A DNA stretch of 64,000 bases, taken from the NCBI RefSeq assembly GCF_000263635.1, contig NZ_ADEV01000007.1:62001-126000 (forward strand), given 5' to 3'. Made by a program: the position numbers and the translations under genes. This document shows, piece after piece, positions 37,016 to 44,449 of this stretch. This stretch comes from Gardnerella greenwoodii 00703Dmash. GTDB lineage: Bacteria > Actinomycetota > Actinomycetes > Actinomycetales > Bifidobacteriaceae. How positions within the stretch are numbered: the stretch's first letter is position 1; each line of letters begins with the position of its first letter. A model generated the notes under the pieces. That model was not told the DNA's origin, did not search any database, and was given only the letters and a program-made list of their open reading frames with translations.

Positions 37016-37678
37016 TTATTGCGCGCGCTCTGCCGCTTCGAGCGAATCGTAGCCATACATGCGCACAGTATTCGCGATTATCATTTGCGTAAGATTTAGA
37101 TTTTCCGTGCGCAAGTTATTTACAAAACGCTGGTATTTTGCGAAAGTTGCGTCAGAATACGTGCTTAATTCGCCTCGCAAATACGTTTCAAAAGACGTAT
37201 TTTCTGCCGTATCCTCGCTAGTTTTAAGCACGCGCATTGCAAGACCCAAATGCGGGTAGCGATTGCGAAAATCCGCAGCCCACTCAACTTGCACTGAAAT
37301 AATCTGCTCCTGCGCGCTTTTTCTAGGCTCCAAAATCGGCTTAATATAAGGCTTAATCGTGCGCTCAAAAATTTCCGGCGCAGTCGACTCCATCATTCGC
37401 GCATACTTTTCCGTAATCAAATTGCGGCCGTCGCTATTCGCGCGCTCAAGATCCTGCTTATAAGACTCCTGCAAATCCAGCGGCCACGCCAAAAACTGAC
37501 TCATGCGCATAATGCGGAAAGTTGGCCAGTTTCCTTGACAATTCGCGCGTCCGCCCTCGTTTTCTGTAAGCTGGAACTGATTCCACTCGAGTTGGGTGAT
37601 TTCTTCCGCAAGCTTTTCTGATATTGGATTTTGCGCTTTCTGATTTTGCGCTTTCGTTGCCAATAAATCACACATCAT
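37016..37678 (-). CDS. DUF4125 family protein
   Basis: A roughly 220-residue protein matching the DUF4125 pattern: ITQLEWNQFQLTENEGGRA near the N-terminus, QGNWPTFRIMRMSQFLAW, then a mostly helical region with TEKYARMMEST and ending MYGYDSLEAAERAQ. It has no membrane segment or signal. The start is one of two adjacent ATGs (37678, 37675) after AAGGAG, overlapping the stop of the upstream DUF4037 gene, so the two are translationally coupled. DUF4125 and DUF4037 are often neighbours, but the pair has no established function. Confidence 0.82.
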   Translation of the reverse strand: MMCDLLATKAQNQKAQNPISEKLAEEITQLEWNQFQLTENEGGRANCQGNWPTFRIMRMSQFLAWPLDLQESYKQDLERANSDGRNLITEKYARMMESTAPEIFERTIKPYIKPILEPRKSAQEQIISVQVEWAADFRNRYPHLGLAMRVLKTSEDTAENTSFETYLRGELSTYSDATFAKYQRFVNNLRTENLNLTQMIIANTVRMYGYDSLEAAERAQ

Positions 37679-39639
37679 AAGCTCCTTAAGCACGAAGCGC
37701 GCGAATTAATATGCGCTTCAACGTACGGCCGCTGCCATTCCAAAAAAGTTTCGCCGCAATCGCTTAAGCCCTCGTATTGCAACTCGCGCACAATATCCTC
37801 GCAAATACTGTCAATTATTTGCGTAACTTGCTTTTGCGCAATTCCCGCTCCTTTGCCGCCTTCGCCAAAACCGTCGCCTCCGGAGCCGTCGCCACCAAAG
37901 CATGCAGCGGAAGAAAGTCGCATTAACGACTCAAGTTTGCCGCACGCTTCCGGAAGCCTAGAGGCCATGCGATTGCTGAGCTTTCGCAATGCCGCAAACT
38001 GCCACTTGTAGTAAGGCAAGTAGCCTGCGGTTACGGGATTGTTGAGTAGAAAAACGAGGGAAGCGGTTGCGCGCACGAATTCGTTTATAGAAAGCCACGC
38101 GGCGGATGCGTCTTTGCGCGCAATCATGCGTGGGAAATTGTATTGGCCGGCTTGCGAAATCATGCCAAGTCTTCTGGAGATTAGTGAGATTCGCACGTCG
38201 TCCGGCATGAGTTTGAAGCTTTGGCGCGCCTTTGAGAACTCGCCAAGAGGATCCGCGAAAATTTTGCCGTTCGTCGCTGCTGCAAGCGTTGACTCGCTTA
38301 ATGAGAGCCATAAGTGCGGCTCGTTTGCGGCCGGGGCAGTGGGGAAGCCGGTTAGATTTTCGAAAAATTCGCTTATGCGAAATACTCCGACGCGCTTGCT
38401 GCTTTCGCATGATTTGGCGCGCGGCGTTTCGTTGCGAGATTCAAAACCGGCGTATTTTCGCGGAAGTGCGTCGTAAGCGTCTTGCAAATCCGCGCCGATT
38501 TCCGCGTAATCTTCGTCGGTAAGCCACAAGCAGAAGCCCGGTCCAAAATCGTGGTCGCGCGAAATCTCGTCGTCAAAACCGTAGCATTCCGAACCGTGGC
38601 CAACTAATCCTGCTGCAATGCGATTTTTGTACCTCGTGAATTTTGGCTGATCAAGTAACGGCTTTCCGTAAGTTTGCCAGTATGATTGCGCTAGTTGCAT
38701 GCCGGTTGTTATGTGCGGGGTTGGCGATTGTGGGGTAGGTAATTCGCGCTTTGCTGATTCATGAATTTCTATAGATTCTTCCGTAACTTTTTCTGCTAAC
38801 TTACGCGTCTGCCGCAAATTTTCCGCAGTAATCGCGTAAGATTCGCTATCTTTTCCGTAGCATTCTGCAATCAAATCAAGCGCTTTACTATAACTTTCCG
38901 CCGCCTGAGCGTACTCGCCGCGCGCGCACTGAACCTGCGCAAAACCTGCCAAAGCAGAAGCGTAGTGCGGCTGATTCTCGTTATTTCCCGCAATATACAT
39001 GCGAACGCTGGTCGAAGCGTGCTTAAAAGCAGCGTTAAGACTATCAGATTTGCTATTTGTGCTTTCGCTAGGCTTAGCGCACTCATGCAGCATCGCAAGC
39101 GCAATATTCGTGTGCGTGGCTGCAATATCAATGTCGCGATCAGGATCCGTGCTAGTATTCTGCAAAATCTCAAGCGCCTGATTAAGCTCCTCAATTGCCT
39201 CACTCGTGCGACCGGTTTCGCTATAAAGCATCGAAAGATTGTTGTGAAGCGCTGCAAGCTTGCGATTCTTGGCGCCGAGCGTTGCGGCGGATTCGTTAAG
39301 AGCCTGAGTGTAAATTTTTTCGGCGCGATCGTAGTAGCCAGCCGCGCGAAGGCTTGTGGCAGCGTTAATAAGCGTGGTTGTGCCTGCTTCCGTGCCAGCT
39401 ATGCGCATGGAATCGGCCAGATTTAGAGCGCGATTGATAATTGGCTGATTTTTTGCGTGTTCGCCGCGCGAACGGTAAAATCCCATCAACTCGTTTAACA
39501 CAGATAGTTGCAATGCTTGAGCGTTTGCTTCCTGCGTTTCGGCAAGTTTTCGCAAAAGGTACGATTCAATTGCCTCCGCGCCCGCATGATTCGCGAACAT
39601 TTCGTCAAGCTCGCTATAAAATTGCGCAGCGTTCTGCAT
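37675..39639 (-). CDS. TPR protein with DUF4037 nucleotidyltransferase-like domain
   Basis: A 654-residue protein. Residues about 80-285 are tetratricopeptide repeats (RAEKIYTQALNESAATLG, LHNNLSMLYSETGRTSEAI, EYAQAAESYSKALDLIAE). Residues about 320-640 match DUF4037. Within it, GHGSECYGFDDEISRDHDFG at about 347-366 follows the hGS-x9-14-DxD layout of Pol-beta-type nucleotidyltransferases, giving a credible metal site. ATG 39639 with AAGGGGG upstream is preferred over a TTG start at 39699. It is coupled to the DUF4125 gene and preceded by a four-copy operator-like array. Substrate and role are unknown. Confidence 0.8.
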   Translation of the reverse strand: MQNAAQFYSELDEMFANHAGAEAIESYLLRKLAETQEANAQALQLSVLNELMGFYRSRGEHAKNQPIINRALNLADSMRIAGTEAGTTTLINAATSLRAAGYYDRAEKIYTQALNESAATLGAKNRKLAALHNNLSMLYSETGRTSEAIEELNQALEILQNTSTDPDRDIDIAATHTNIALAMLHECAKPSESTNSKSDSLNAAFKHASTSVRMYIAGNNENQPHYASALAGFAQVQCARGEYAQAAESYSKALDLIAECYGKDSESYAITAENLRQTRKLAEKVTEESIEIHESAKRELPTPQSPTPHITTGMQLAQSYWQTYGKPLLDQPKFTRYKNRIAAGLVGHGSECYGFDDEISRDHDFGPGFCLWLTDEDYAEIGADLQDAYDALPRKYAGFESRNETPRAKSCESSKRVGVFRISEFFENLTGFPTAPAANEPHLWLSLSESTLAAATNGKIFADPLGEFSKARQSFKLMPDDVRISLISRRLGMISQAGQYNFPRMIARKDASAAWLSINEFVRATASLVFLLNNPVTAGYLPYYKWQFAALRKLSNRMASRLPEACGKLESLMRLSSAACFGGDGSGGDGFGEGGKGAGIAQKQVTQIIDSICEDIVRELQYEGLSDCGETFLEWQRPYVEAHINSRASCLRSL

Positions 39640-39683
39640 CAAAGCCCCCTTGCTATCGCCCTCGTGCTCCAAATCGACTTTAA

Positions 39684-39857
39684 CTTTACATTCTTGCAAA
39701 GAAAATAACGTAATCTAGTCTAAAAACGACAGAAACTTTACAGCAGTGTAAAGGAAATAACGGTATCTCGCCCAATACCGATTTTTTCTTTACAGAGATG
39801 TATAGAAAATAACTGAATAGTGCTGAAAGGTGACAGAAACTTTACAGCGTTGTATAG
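39684..39857. promoter_or_regulatory. Operator-like array: four CTTTACA-N4-TGTAAAG palindromes, 52-base period
   Basis: Four copies begin at 39684, 39736, 39788 and 39840, each exactly 52 bases from the next. Left arms are CTTTACA in all four. Right arms are TGCAAAG, TGTAAAG, TGTATAG and TGTATAG, with 4-base centres TTCT, GCAG, GAGA and GCGT. GAAAATAACG or a close variant follows each one. The array covers the space between the DUF4037 gene start and tRNA-Pro, where its promoter should be. A perfect extended copy of the palindrome lies between phoU and the histidine kinase at 44368-44391. Confidence 0.75.
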
Positions 39858-39905
39858 GAAATGTCGGAATTTGTGTGTGTGGATTGTGATGTGGGAAACC
39901 AAAAG

Positions 39906-39979
<74 letters not shown>

Positions 39980-40492
39980 ATGTCGATTGTGCTGATTAAG
40001 AAACAGCTTTGCGATTACTTGCGCCGCACGCGTCTCGTATTTTCGTACGTCACGCACTTAGCGCTTCACGCACGTCTCGCAACACTTCGACAACTCGGTT
40101 ATACTAGCGTAAACTTTCTACAAATCAGCAATGTGTGTCGCTTCCAAGCATCTCTCTCAGTTTTTCGAAAAATTTTTATAAAAAATTTTTATAAAAATTC
40201 GCTTGTGTCATTTTGCGGCTGCATTCACTATGCATTCGCCCTGCGCGCGCAGAGAGCACGCCGCAATATTTGCAAAATTATCCTACTTTTCGTAAATAAT
40301 TTTGTATATCTTAATAAAATAATAAAAATTTTTACTAAAAAAGCATTTTTCTTTCGAAAACAGAAAAATATAAATATTTCTACAAAAACTAACGTTTTCT
40401 GCAAAAATGGTCGCCCGAATCAAGCTAATAGCGTAATAAAACGTACTCAAAACCCTTACATCTGTATTACCTACTGGCTACAATTAGCGTTT
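39980..40492. other. AT-rich spacer upstream of lysS
   Basis: This 513-base spacer is strongly AT-rich, especially 40160-40400, and contains a tandem AAATTTTTATAAA repeat near 40167-40195. It probably holds the lysS promoter; TTGTATATCTTAATAAAAT near 40301 is AT-rich enough to contain a -10 element, but no convincing -35/-10 pair was found. I looked for a T-box antiterminator sequence and saw none. The open reading frame that spans it upstream of lysS does not resemble LysS and is not called. Confidence 0.5.
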
Positions 40493-42178
40493 ATGACTGA
40501 CACCAATACTGCAATGTCTGCCGCGCAAAACGCCGCAGAAAACGAAGCAAAAGATACCACCACAGATATCGCCAACGAAATCGACACCGTTGAGCACGCC
40601 GAAATGCTGCTCGCGCAAGACGAGGCAATCGCCAAGCGCGTAAACGAAGGCGCAACTCTGGACGAAGCAATCGACCCAAGCAATAAAGAGTTTGGTCCGC
40701 TTGCGCACCCGGAGCAGGTGCAGATGCGCGTTGCTAAGCGTGCGATGCTTCTTAAGGAAGGCGTGCAGCCTTACCCGGTGCATCTTAACGTTACGGATAC
40801 TATCGAGCAGGTTCGTAAGCAGTTCGACGGCAAGCTTGAAGCCGGCGAAGAAACCGATACCGAGGTTGGTATTGCAGGTCGCGTGCTTTTCTTGCGTAAC
40901 GCTGGCGGCTTGTGCTTCGTTAAGCTTTCTGCCGGTGACGGCACTACGATTCAGGCCATGGTTTCCAAGAAGGAAATTGGTGAGGAGTCCATTAAAAGCT
41001 TTAAGCAGATGGTTGATTTGGGCGACCACCTTTACGTTCGCGGTCGCGTGATTTCTTCTAAGACCGGCGAGCTTTCCGTTTTTGCAACCGAGTGGGCGAT
41101 TGCAGCTAAGGCTTTGCAGCCGCTTCCTGCTTTGCACAAGGAATTAAGCGACGATACTCGCACGCGCAAGCCATATATTGGCATGATTGCGGACGAGAAG
41201 ATTCGCGATATGGTTCGCAGGCGTTCTCACGCTGTGGCTTCTCTTCGCCGCACTTTTGACGCTCACGACTTCTTGGAAGTTGAAACCCCAATGTTGCAGA
41301 CGGTTCACGGCGGCGCTGCTGCTCGTCCGTTCACAACTCATATGAACGCTTTTGACATTGATCTTTATTTGCGTATTGCTCCAGAACTTTTCTTGAAGCG
41401 CTGCTTGGTTGGTGGCATTGACCGCGTGTTTGAAATCAACCGCGACTTTAGAAACGAAGGCGTGGACGCAACTCACGCCCCAGAGTTTACAATGCTCGAA
41501 GCCTACCAGGCTTACGGCACTTATGATACGATTGGCGCTCTTACTAAGGAGCTGATTCAGAAGGCTGCTATCGACGCTTTCGGCTCTACCAAGGTGACTT
41601 TGCTTAACGGCGAAGAGTACGATTTTGGCGGAGAGTGGAAGCAGATTACAATGTACGGCTCGCTTTCCGAAGCTTTGGGCGAGGAGATTACGCCGGAAAC
41701 TTCCGTTGAGCATTTGGGTGCGATTGCAGACAAGCTTGGCGTTGAGCGCGACGACGTGGAGAATCACGGCAAGTTGGTTGAGCACTTGTGGGAGCACTTC
41801 TACGAGGATAAGCTTTACGAGCCAACCTTTGTGCGCGACTTCCCGGTTGAGACCAGCCCGCTTGTTAAGGGTCACCGCACGAAGCCTGGCATGGTTGAAA
41901 AGTGGGATTTGTACGTGCGCGGCTTTGAGCTTGCAACCGGCTATTCCGAGCTTAACGATCCTGTTGTGCAGCGCGAGCGTTTTGTGGCTCAGGCTAAGGA
42001 TGCTTTGGCTGGCGATGTTGAGGCTATGGATATTGACGAGGACTTCATTGAGGCTCTAGGCGTTGGTATGCCTCCTGCTGGCGGCATGGGCATGGGTATT
42101 GATCGCTTGCTGATTGCTCTTACGGGCGCTACTATTCGCGAGACGATTACATTCCCACTTGTGAAGCCTCTTCGCTAG
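40493..42178 (+). CDS. lysS: Lysyl-tRNA synthetase, class II
   Basis: LysS charges tRNA-Lys. The 561-residue protein has an acidic N-terminal extension of about 70 residues not shared by most LysS, then the OB-fold anticodon-binding domain (EVGIAGRVLFLRNAGGLCF) and the class II catalytic core: VETPMLQTVHGGAAARPF, DRVFEINRDFRNEGVDATH, and motif 3 GMGMGIDRLLIALTG. ATG 40493 is the first Met after the AT-rich spacer, and no strong ribosome-binding site is seen upstream. A terminator follows the stop. Confidence 0.95.
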   Translation: MTDTNTAMSAAQNAAENEAKDTTTDIANEIDTVEHAEMLLAQDEAIAKRVNEGATLDEAIDPSNKEFGPLAHPEQVQMRVAKRAMLLKEGVQPYPVHLNVTDTIEQVRKQFDGKLEAGEETDTEVGIAGRVLFLRNAGGLCFVKLSAGDGTTIQAMVSKKEIGEESIKSFKQMVDLGDHLYVRGRVISSKTGELSVFATEWAIAAKALQPLPALHKELSDDTRTRKPYIGMIADEKIRDMVRRRSHAVASLRRTFDAHDFLEVETPMLQTVHGGAAARPFTTHMNAFDIDLYLRIAPELFLKRCLVGGIDRVFEINRDFRNEGVDATHAPEFTMLEAYQAYGTYDTIGALTKELIQKAAIDAFGSTKVTLLNGEEYDFGGEWKQITMYGSLSEALGEEITPETSVEHLGAIADKLGVERDDVENHGKLVEHLWEHFYEDKLYEPTFVRDFPVETSPLVKGHRTKPGMVEKWDLYVRGFELATGYSELNDPVVQRERFVAQAKDALAGDVEAMDIDEDFIEALGVGMPPAGGMGMGIDRLLIALTGATIRETITFPLVKPLR

Positions 42179-42198
42179 TTGGTAAATTTTAAGGGATA

Positions 42199-42239
42199 TA
42201 AAGCCGTTGGATGTTGTTTAGCATTCGGCGGCTTTTTTG
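42199..42239 (+). terminator. Rho-independent terminator after lysS
   Basis: AAAGCCGTTGGATG and CATTCGGCGGCTTTTTT form a stem that is fully paired when G-U pairs are allowed, with TTGTTTAG as loop. The right arm runs into TTTTTT. It lies about 20 bases after the lysS stop. Confidence 0.85.
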
Positions 42240-42261
42240 TATGCGATGAGGTTGCTGCGTA

Positions 42262-42370
42262 GTGCTCCAAACATGAGAGCATCGTCTCGCGTTTGGAGGG
42301 TTTGGTGTGGTGTATCGCTCCAAACGCGCGCGACTTTTCTCACATTTGGAGCGTTTAGGTCTGTCGTCGT
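42262..42370. repeat. Intergenic repeat array, family A, two units with 53-base period
   Basis: Left arms CTCCAAACATG (42265) and CTCCAAACGCG (42318) are 53 bases apart. Right arms are CGCGTTTGGAGGG (from 42288) and CACATTTGGAGCG. The array follows the lysS terminator and precedes gpmA. The second unit has a longer GC-rich loop-proximal segment than the first. Confidence 0.87.
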
Positions 42371-42394
42371 AAGGCGTGAATAAACTAGGCAATT

Positions 42395-43135
42395 ATGACA
42401 TACAAATTAGTATTGCTCCGACATGGTCAGAGCGCATGGAATAAGACCAATCAGTTCACTGGTTGGGTTGATGTACCGCTGACTGAGCAGGGTGTTGAGG
42501 AAGCTAAGCATGGTGGCGAGCTTCTTAAGGAGAAGAACGTTCTTCCAGACATCGTGTTCACTTCTTTGCTTCGTCGCGCTATCAACACCGCGAATTACGC
42601 GCTTGATGCCGCCGACCGCCTTTGGATTCCAGTTCGCCGCAGCTGGCGTTTGAACGAGCGTCACTATGGCGCTTTGCAAGGCAAGAACAAGTCTGAGATT
42701 CGTCAGGAATATGGCGATGAAAAGTTCATGATTTGGCGTCGTTCTTACGCAACTCCACCTCCTGAGATCGATCCAAACGACGAGTATTCTCAGACTAACG
42801 ATCCTCGTTACGCAGGCGATCCAGTTCCAGAAACTGAGGCTTTGGCAAATGTTGTAACTCGCGTAACTCCTTACTGGGAGTCGGATATTATTCCTGAGCT
42901 TAAGTCTGGCAAGACTGTAATGATTGCAGCTCACGGCAACAGCTTGCGCGCAATCGTTAAGATGCTCGACGGTTTGAGCGAGGAAGAGATTTCCAAGGTG
43001 AATATTCCAACCGCTATTCCGCTGCTTTACGAATTGGATGAAAACTTCAAGCCAATCAAGCCTCGCGGTGAGTATTTGGATCCAGAAGCTGCTGCTGCTG
43101 GCGCTGCCGCTGTGGCTGCTCAGGGCCAGAAGTGA
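42395..43135 (+). CDS. gpmA: 2,3-bisphosphoglycerate-dependent phosphoglycerate mutase
   Basis: GpmA interconverts 3- and 2-phosphoglycerate in glycolysis. The 246-residue protein has the family signature [20 protein letters not shown], the [12 protein letters not shown] segment, [18 protein letters not shown] with catalytic Arg and Glu, and the second catalytic His in [12 protein letters not shown]. It ends in an Ala/Gly-rich tail ([12 protein letters not shown]). The length and motifs separate it from the smaller phosphatase at 17.7 kb. Confidence 0.97.
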   Translation: MTYKLVLLRHGQSAWNKTNQFTGWVDVPLTEQGVEEAKHGGELLKEKNVLPDIVFTSLLRRAINTANYALDAADRLWIPVRRSWRLNERHYGALQGKNKSEIRQEYGDEKFMIWRRSYATPPPEIDPNDEYSQTNDPRYAGDPVPETEALANVVTRVTPYWESDIIPELKSGKTVMIAAHGNSLRAIVKMLDGLSEEEISKVNIPTAIPLLYELDENFKPIKPRGEYLDPEAAAAGAAAVAAQGQK

Positions 43136-43296
43136 GCTTAAGTCGATCTTAAGTCGAGCTTAGTTAAGACTTAGGAAGGCTTAGTTAATACTTAGCGAAA
43201 AATTAAAAAGAAAATTTAAGAAAATATTATAAAAGTACTTGCGTAATATTAAATAGCATCGTATACTTATAAATATCTTCTTTCTAATTTCTCTAT

Positions 43297-43341
43297 CGGG
43301 TGAATTTGTTGCGTATTGCAAATTCACCCGTTTCTTTTTTG
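43297..43341 (+). terminator. Rho-independent terminator downstream of gpmA
   Basis: CGGGTGAATTTG (43297-43308) pairs with CAAATTCACCCG (43319-43330), a perfect 12-base-pair stem with a 10-base loop, followed by TTTCTTTTTT. It lies 160 bases after the gpmA stop; the space between contains CTTAAGTCGA/CTTAGTTAA direct repeats. The T-run is on the plus-strand side, so it serves gpmA. Confidence 0.88.
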
Positions 43342-43606
43342 TTTACGATTGAGCGTATCCGCAATATTCTAGGAATTTTTATACGCCCCCCCCCCTAATG
43401 AGTATTGAATGAATAATAATTTAGTTTTTAGATATGGGGGATTGAGGCTGCTACTAAATATAGTGGTATTGCATTGTATAAATATTAATCTTGCATAGTT
43501 AATATACGCTGCTTATATTCACAGCTTAATCCGCGCCACTTAACGCGCCACTTAACGCACAACACAACGCACAACTTAACGCACGCTCAACGCGCCAAAA
43601 TCACCG
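43342..43606. other. Convergent gpmA/phoU spacer with a C10 tract and TTAACGC repeats
   Basis: This spacer contains a run of ten C (43386-43395) just after TTATACG, an AT-rich middle part, and ACTTAACGC/ACAACACAACGC direct repeats at 43535-43590 up to the phoU stop. No gene was found. The homopolymer is long for AT-rich DNA and may vary in length, but neither flanking gene starts here. Confidence 0.6.
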
Positions 43607-44287
43607 CTACGCAATCACAGTGTCTTTATCTGGCTCAGGCTTCTTTGTTGGATCAAATCCCGAAACAATAAACACAATCTGCCTTGCAACAGCAACGCTG
43701 TGGTCGCCAATGCGCTCAATAAAGCGGCTCAGCAGCACAACGTCAATCAGCTGCCTGCGCGTGCCGTGCCAATTTTCACCTTCAACAAGCGCAAAAATCT
43801 CCTCATGCAGCTTGTCTAGCGCGTCATCTCCAGCAATAATGGTTTCCGCCATTTTTACGTCGCGATTAGCAACCATGGTAGTTAATCGCCCTGAAAGCTC
43901 ATGCAAAAAGTCAATCATCGCAACAATTGTTTCGCGCGCTTCTTGAGGAATAGCGGACTCTGGCCAAGTTCGCCTAGTGATTTGCGCAATATGACTAGTT
44001 AAATCGCCCATGCGCTCGAAAGTTGCCGCCAAACGCATAGTAGCCACAACTTCGCGCAAGTCCGTTGCAACAGGGTTTTGGCGCGCGAGCAAAGTTAAGC
44101 ACTGATCAATAGTGCTGGCTTCCAAAGCGTCTAAATCTGCGTCTTTGTCAATAACTGTCTGCGCAGATTCCAAATCCGCGTTCACAAGCGCGCTTCCCGC
44201 GTCGTTCATAGCTTTCGACACAAGTTCCGCCATGCGTTCGAGGTTTGCAGATACGGCCTTCATTTCTTCGTTGAAAATCACTCGCAT
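43607..44287 (-). CDS. phoU: Phosphate-uptake regulator PhoU
   Basis: PhoU links the phosphate transporter to its sensor kinase and represses phosphate-starvation genes. The 226-residue all-helical protein has two PhoU repeats, each with its acidic metal-binding signature (RLAATFERMGDLTSHIAQ and LSRFIERIGDHSVAVARQ). The start is ATG at 44287, preceded by GAAAGGATGC; a longer in-frame opening to 44368 is rejected. It is divergent from a sensor kinase, with a perfect palindrome in the shared control region. pst genes are not in the window. Confidence 0.95.
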   Translation of the reverse strand: MRVIFNEEMKAVSANLERMAELVSKAMNDAGSALVNADLESAQTVIDKDADLDALEASTIDQCLTLLARQNPVATDLREVVATMRLAATFERMGDLTSHIAQITRRTWPESAIPQEARETIVAMIDFLHELSGRLTTMVANRDVKMAETIIAGDDALDKLHEEIFALVEGENWHGTRRQLIDVVLLSRFIERIGDHSVAVARQIVFIVSGFDPTKKPEPDKDTVIA

Positions 44288-44367
44288 GGTGCATCCTTTC
44301 GTTGTTGCAATAAGCTTTATGCGTGCATAATTTCTAATTATAGACGACGCTAGTAACGAAGCGACCA

Positions 44368-44391
44368 AAACTTTACAGCGCTGTAAAGTTT
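44368..44391. promoter_or_regulatory. Perfect 24-base palindrome between phoU and the sensor kinase
   Basis: AAACTTTACAGC is followed directly by its exact reverse complement GCTGTAAAGTTT, giving a perfect 24-base dyad. Its core CTTTACA-N4-TGTAAAG is the same as the four-copy array at 39684-39857. It sits 80 bases upstream of phoU and 58 upstream of the kinase, so it could control both divergent genes. No regulator gene is visible beside it. The dyad has no T-run and is far from any gene end, which argues for an operator rather than a terminator. Confidence 0.75.
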
Positions 44392-44449
44392 ATGCCGCTT
44401 TTTATTTGCGGAAGTTACCAAAGTGCGCAAAATATGAGATTATAATAGT

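Noticed and set aside
39684-39857. Possible CRISPR array (four repeats at constant spacing)
   Set aside because: Repeats are short palindromes with variable centres and degenerate right arms; the spacers are not unique inserts of foreign type and no cas gene is near. An operator array fits better.
39980-40492. N-terminal extension of lysS into the AT-rich spacer
   Set aside because: The translated extension has no similarity to LysS and is Phe/Lys/Asn-rich as expected of AT-rich non-coding DNA; ATG 40493 gives a normal protein.
39980-40492. T-box riboswitch upstream of lysS
   Set aside because: No antiterminator TGGNACC-type sequence or terminator/antiterminator pair was found.
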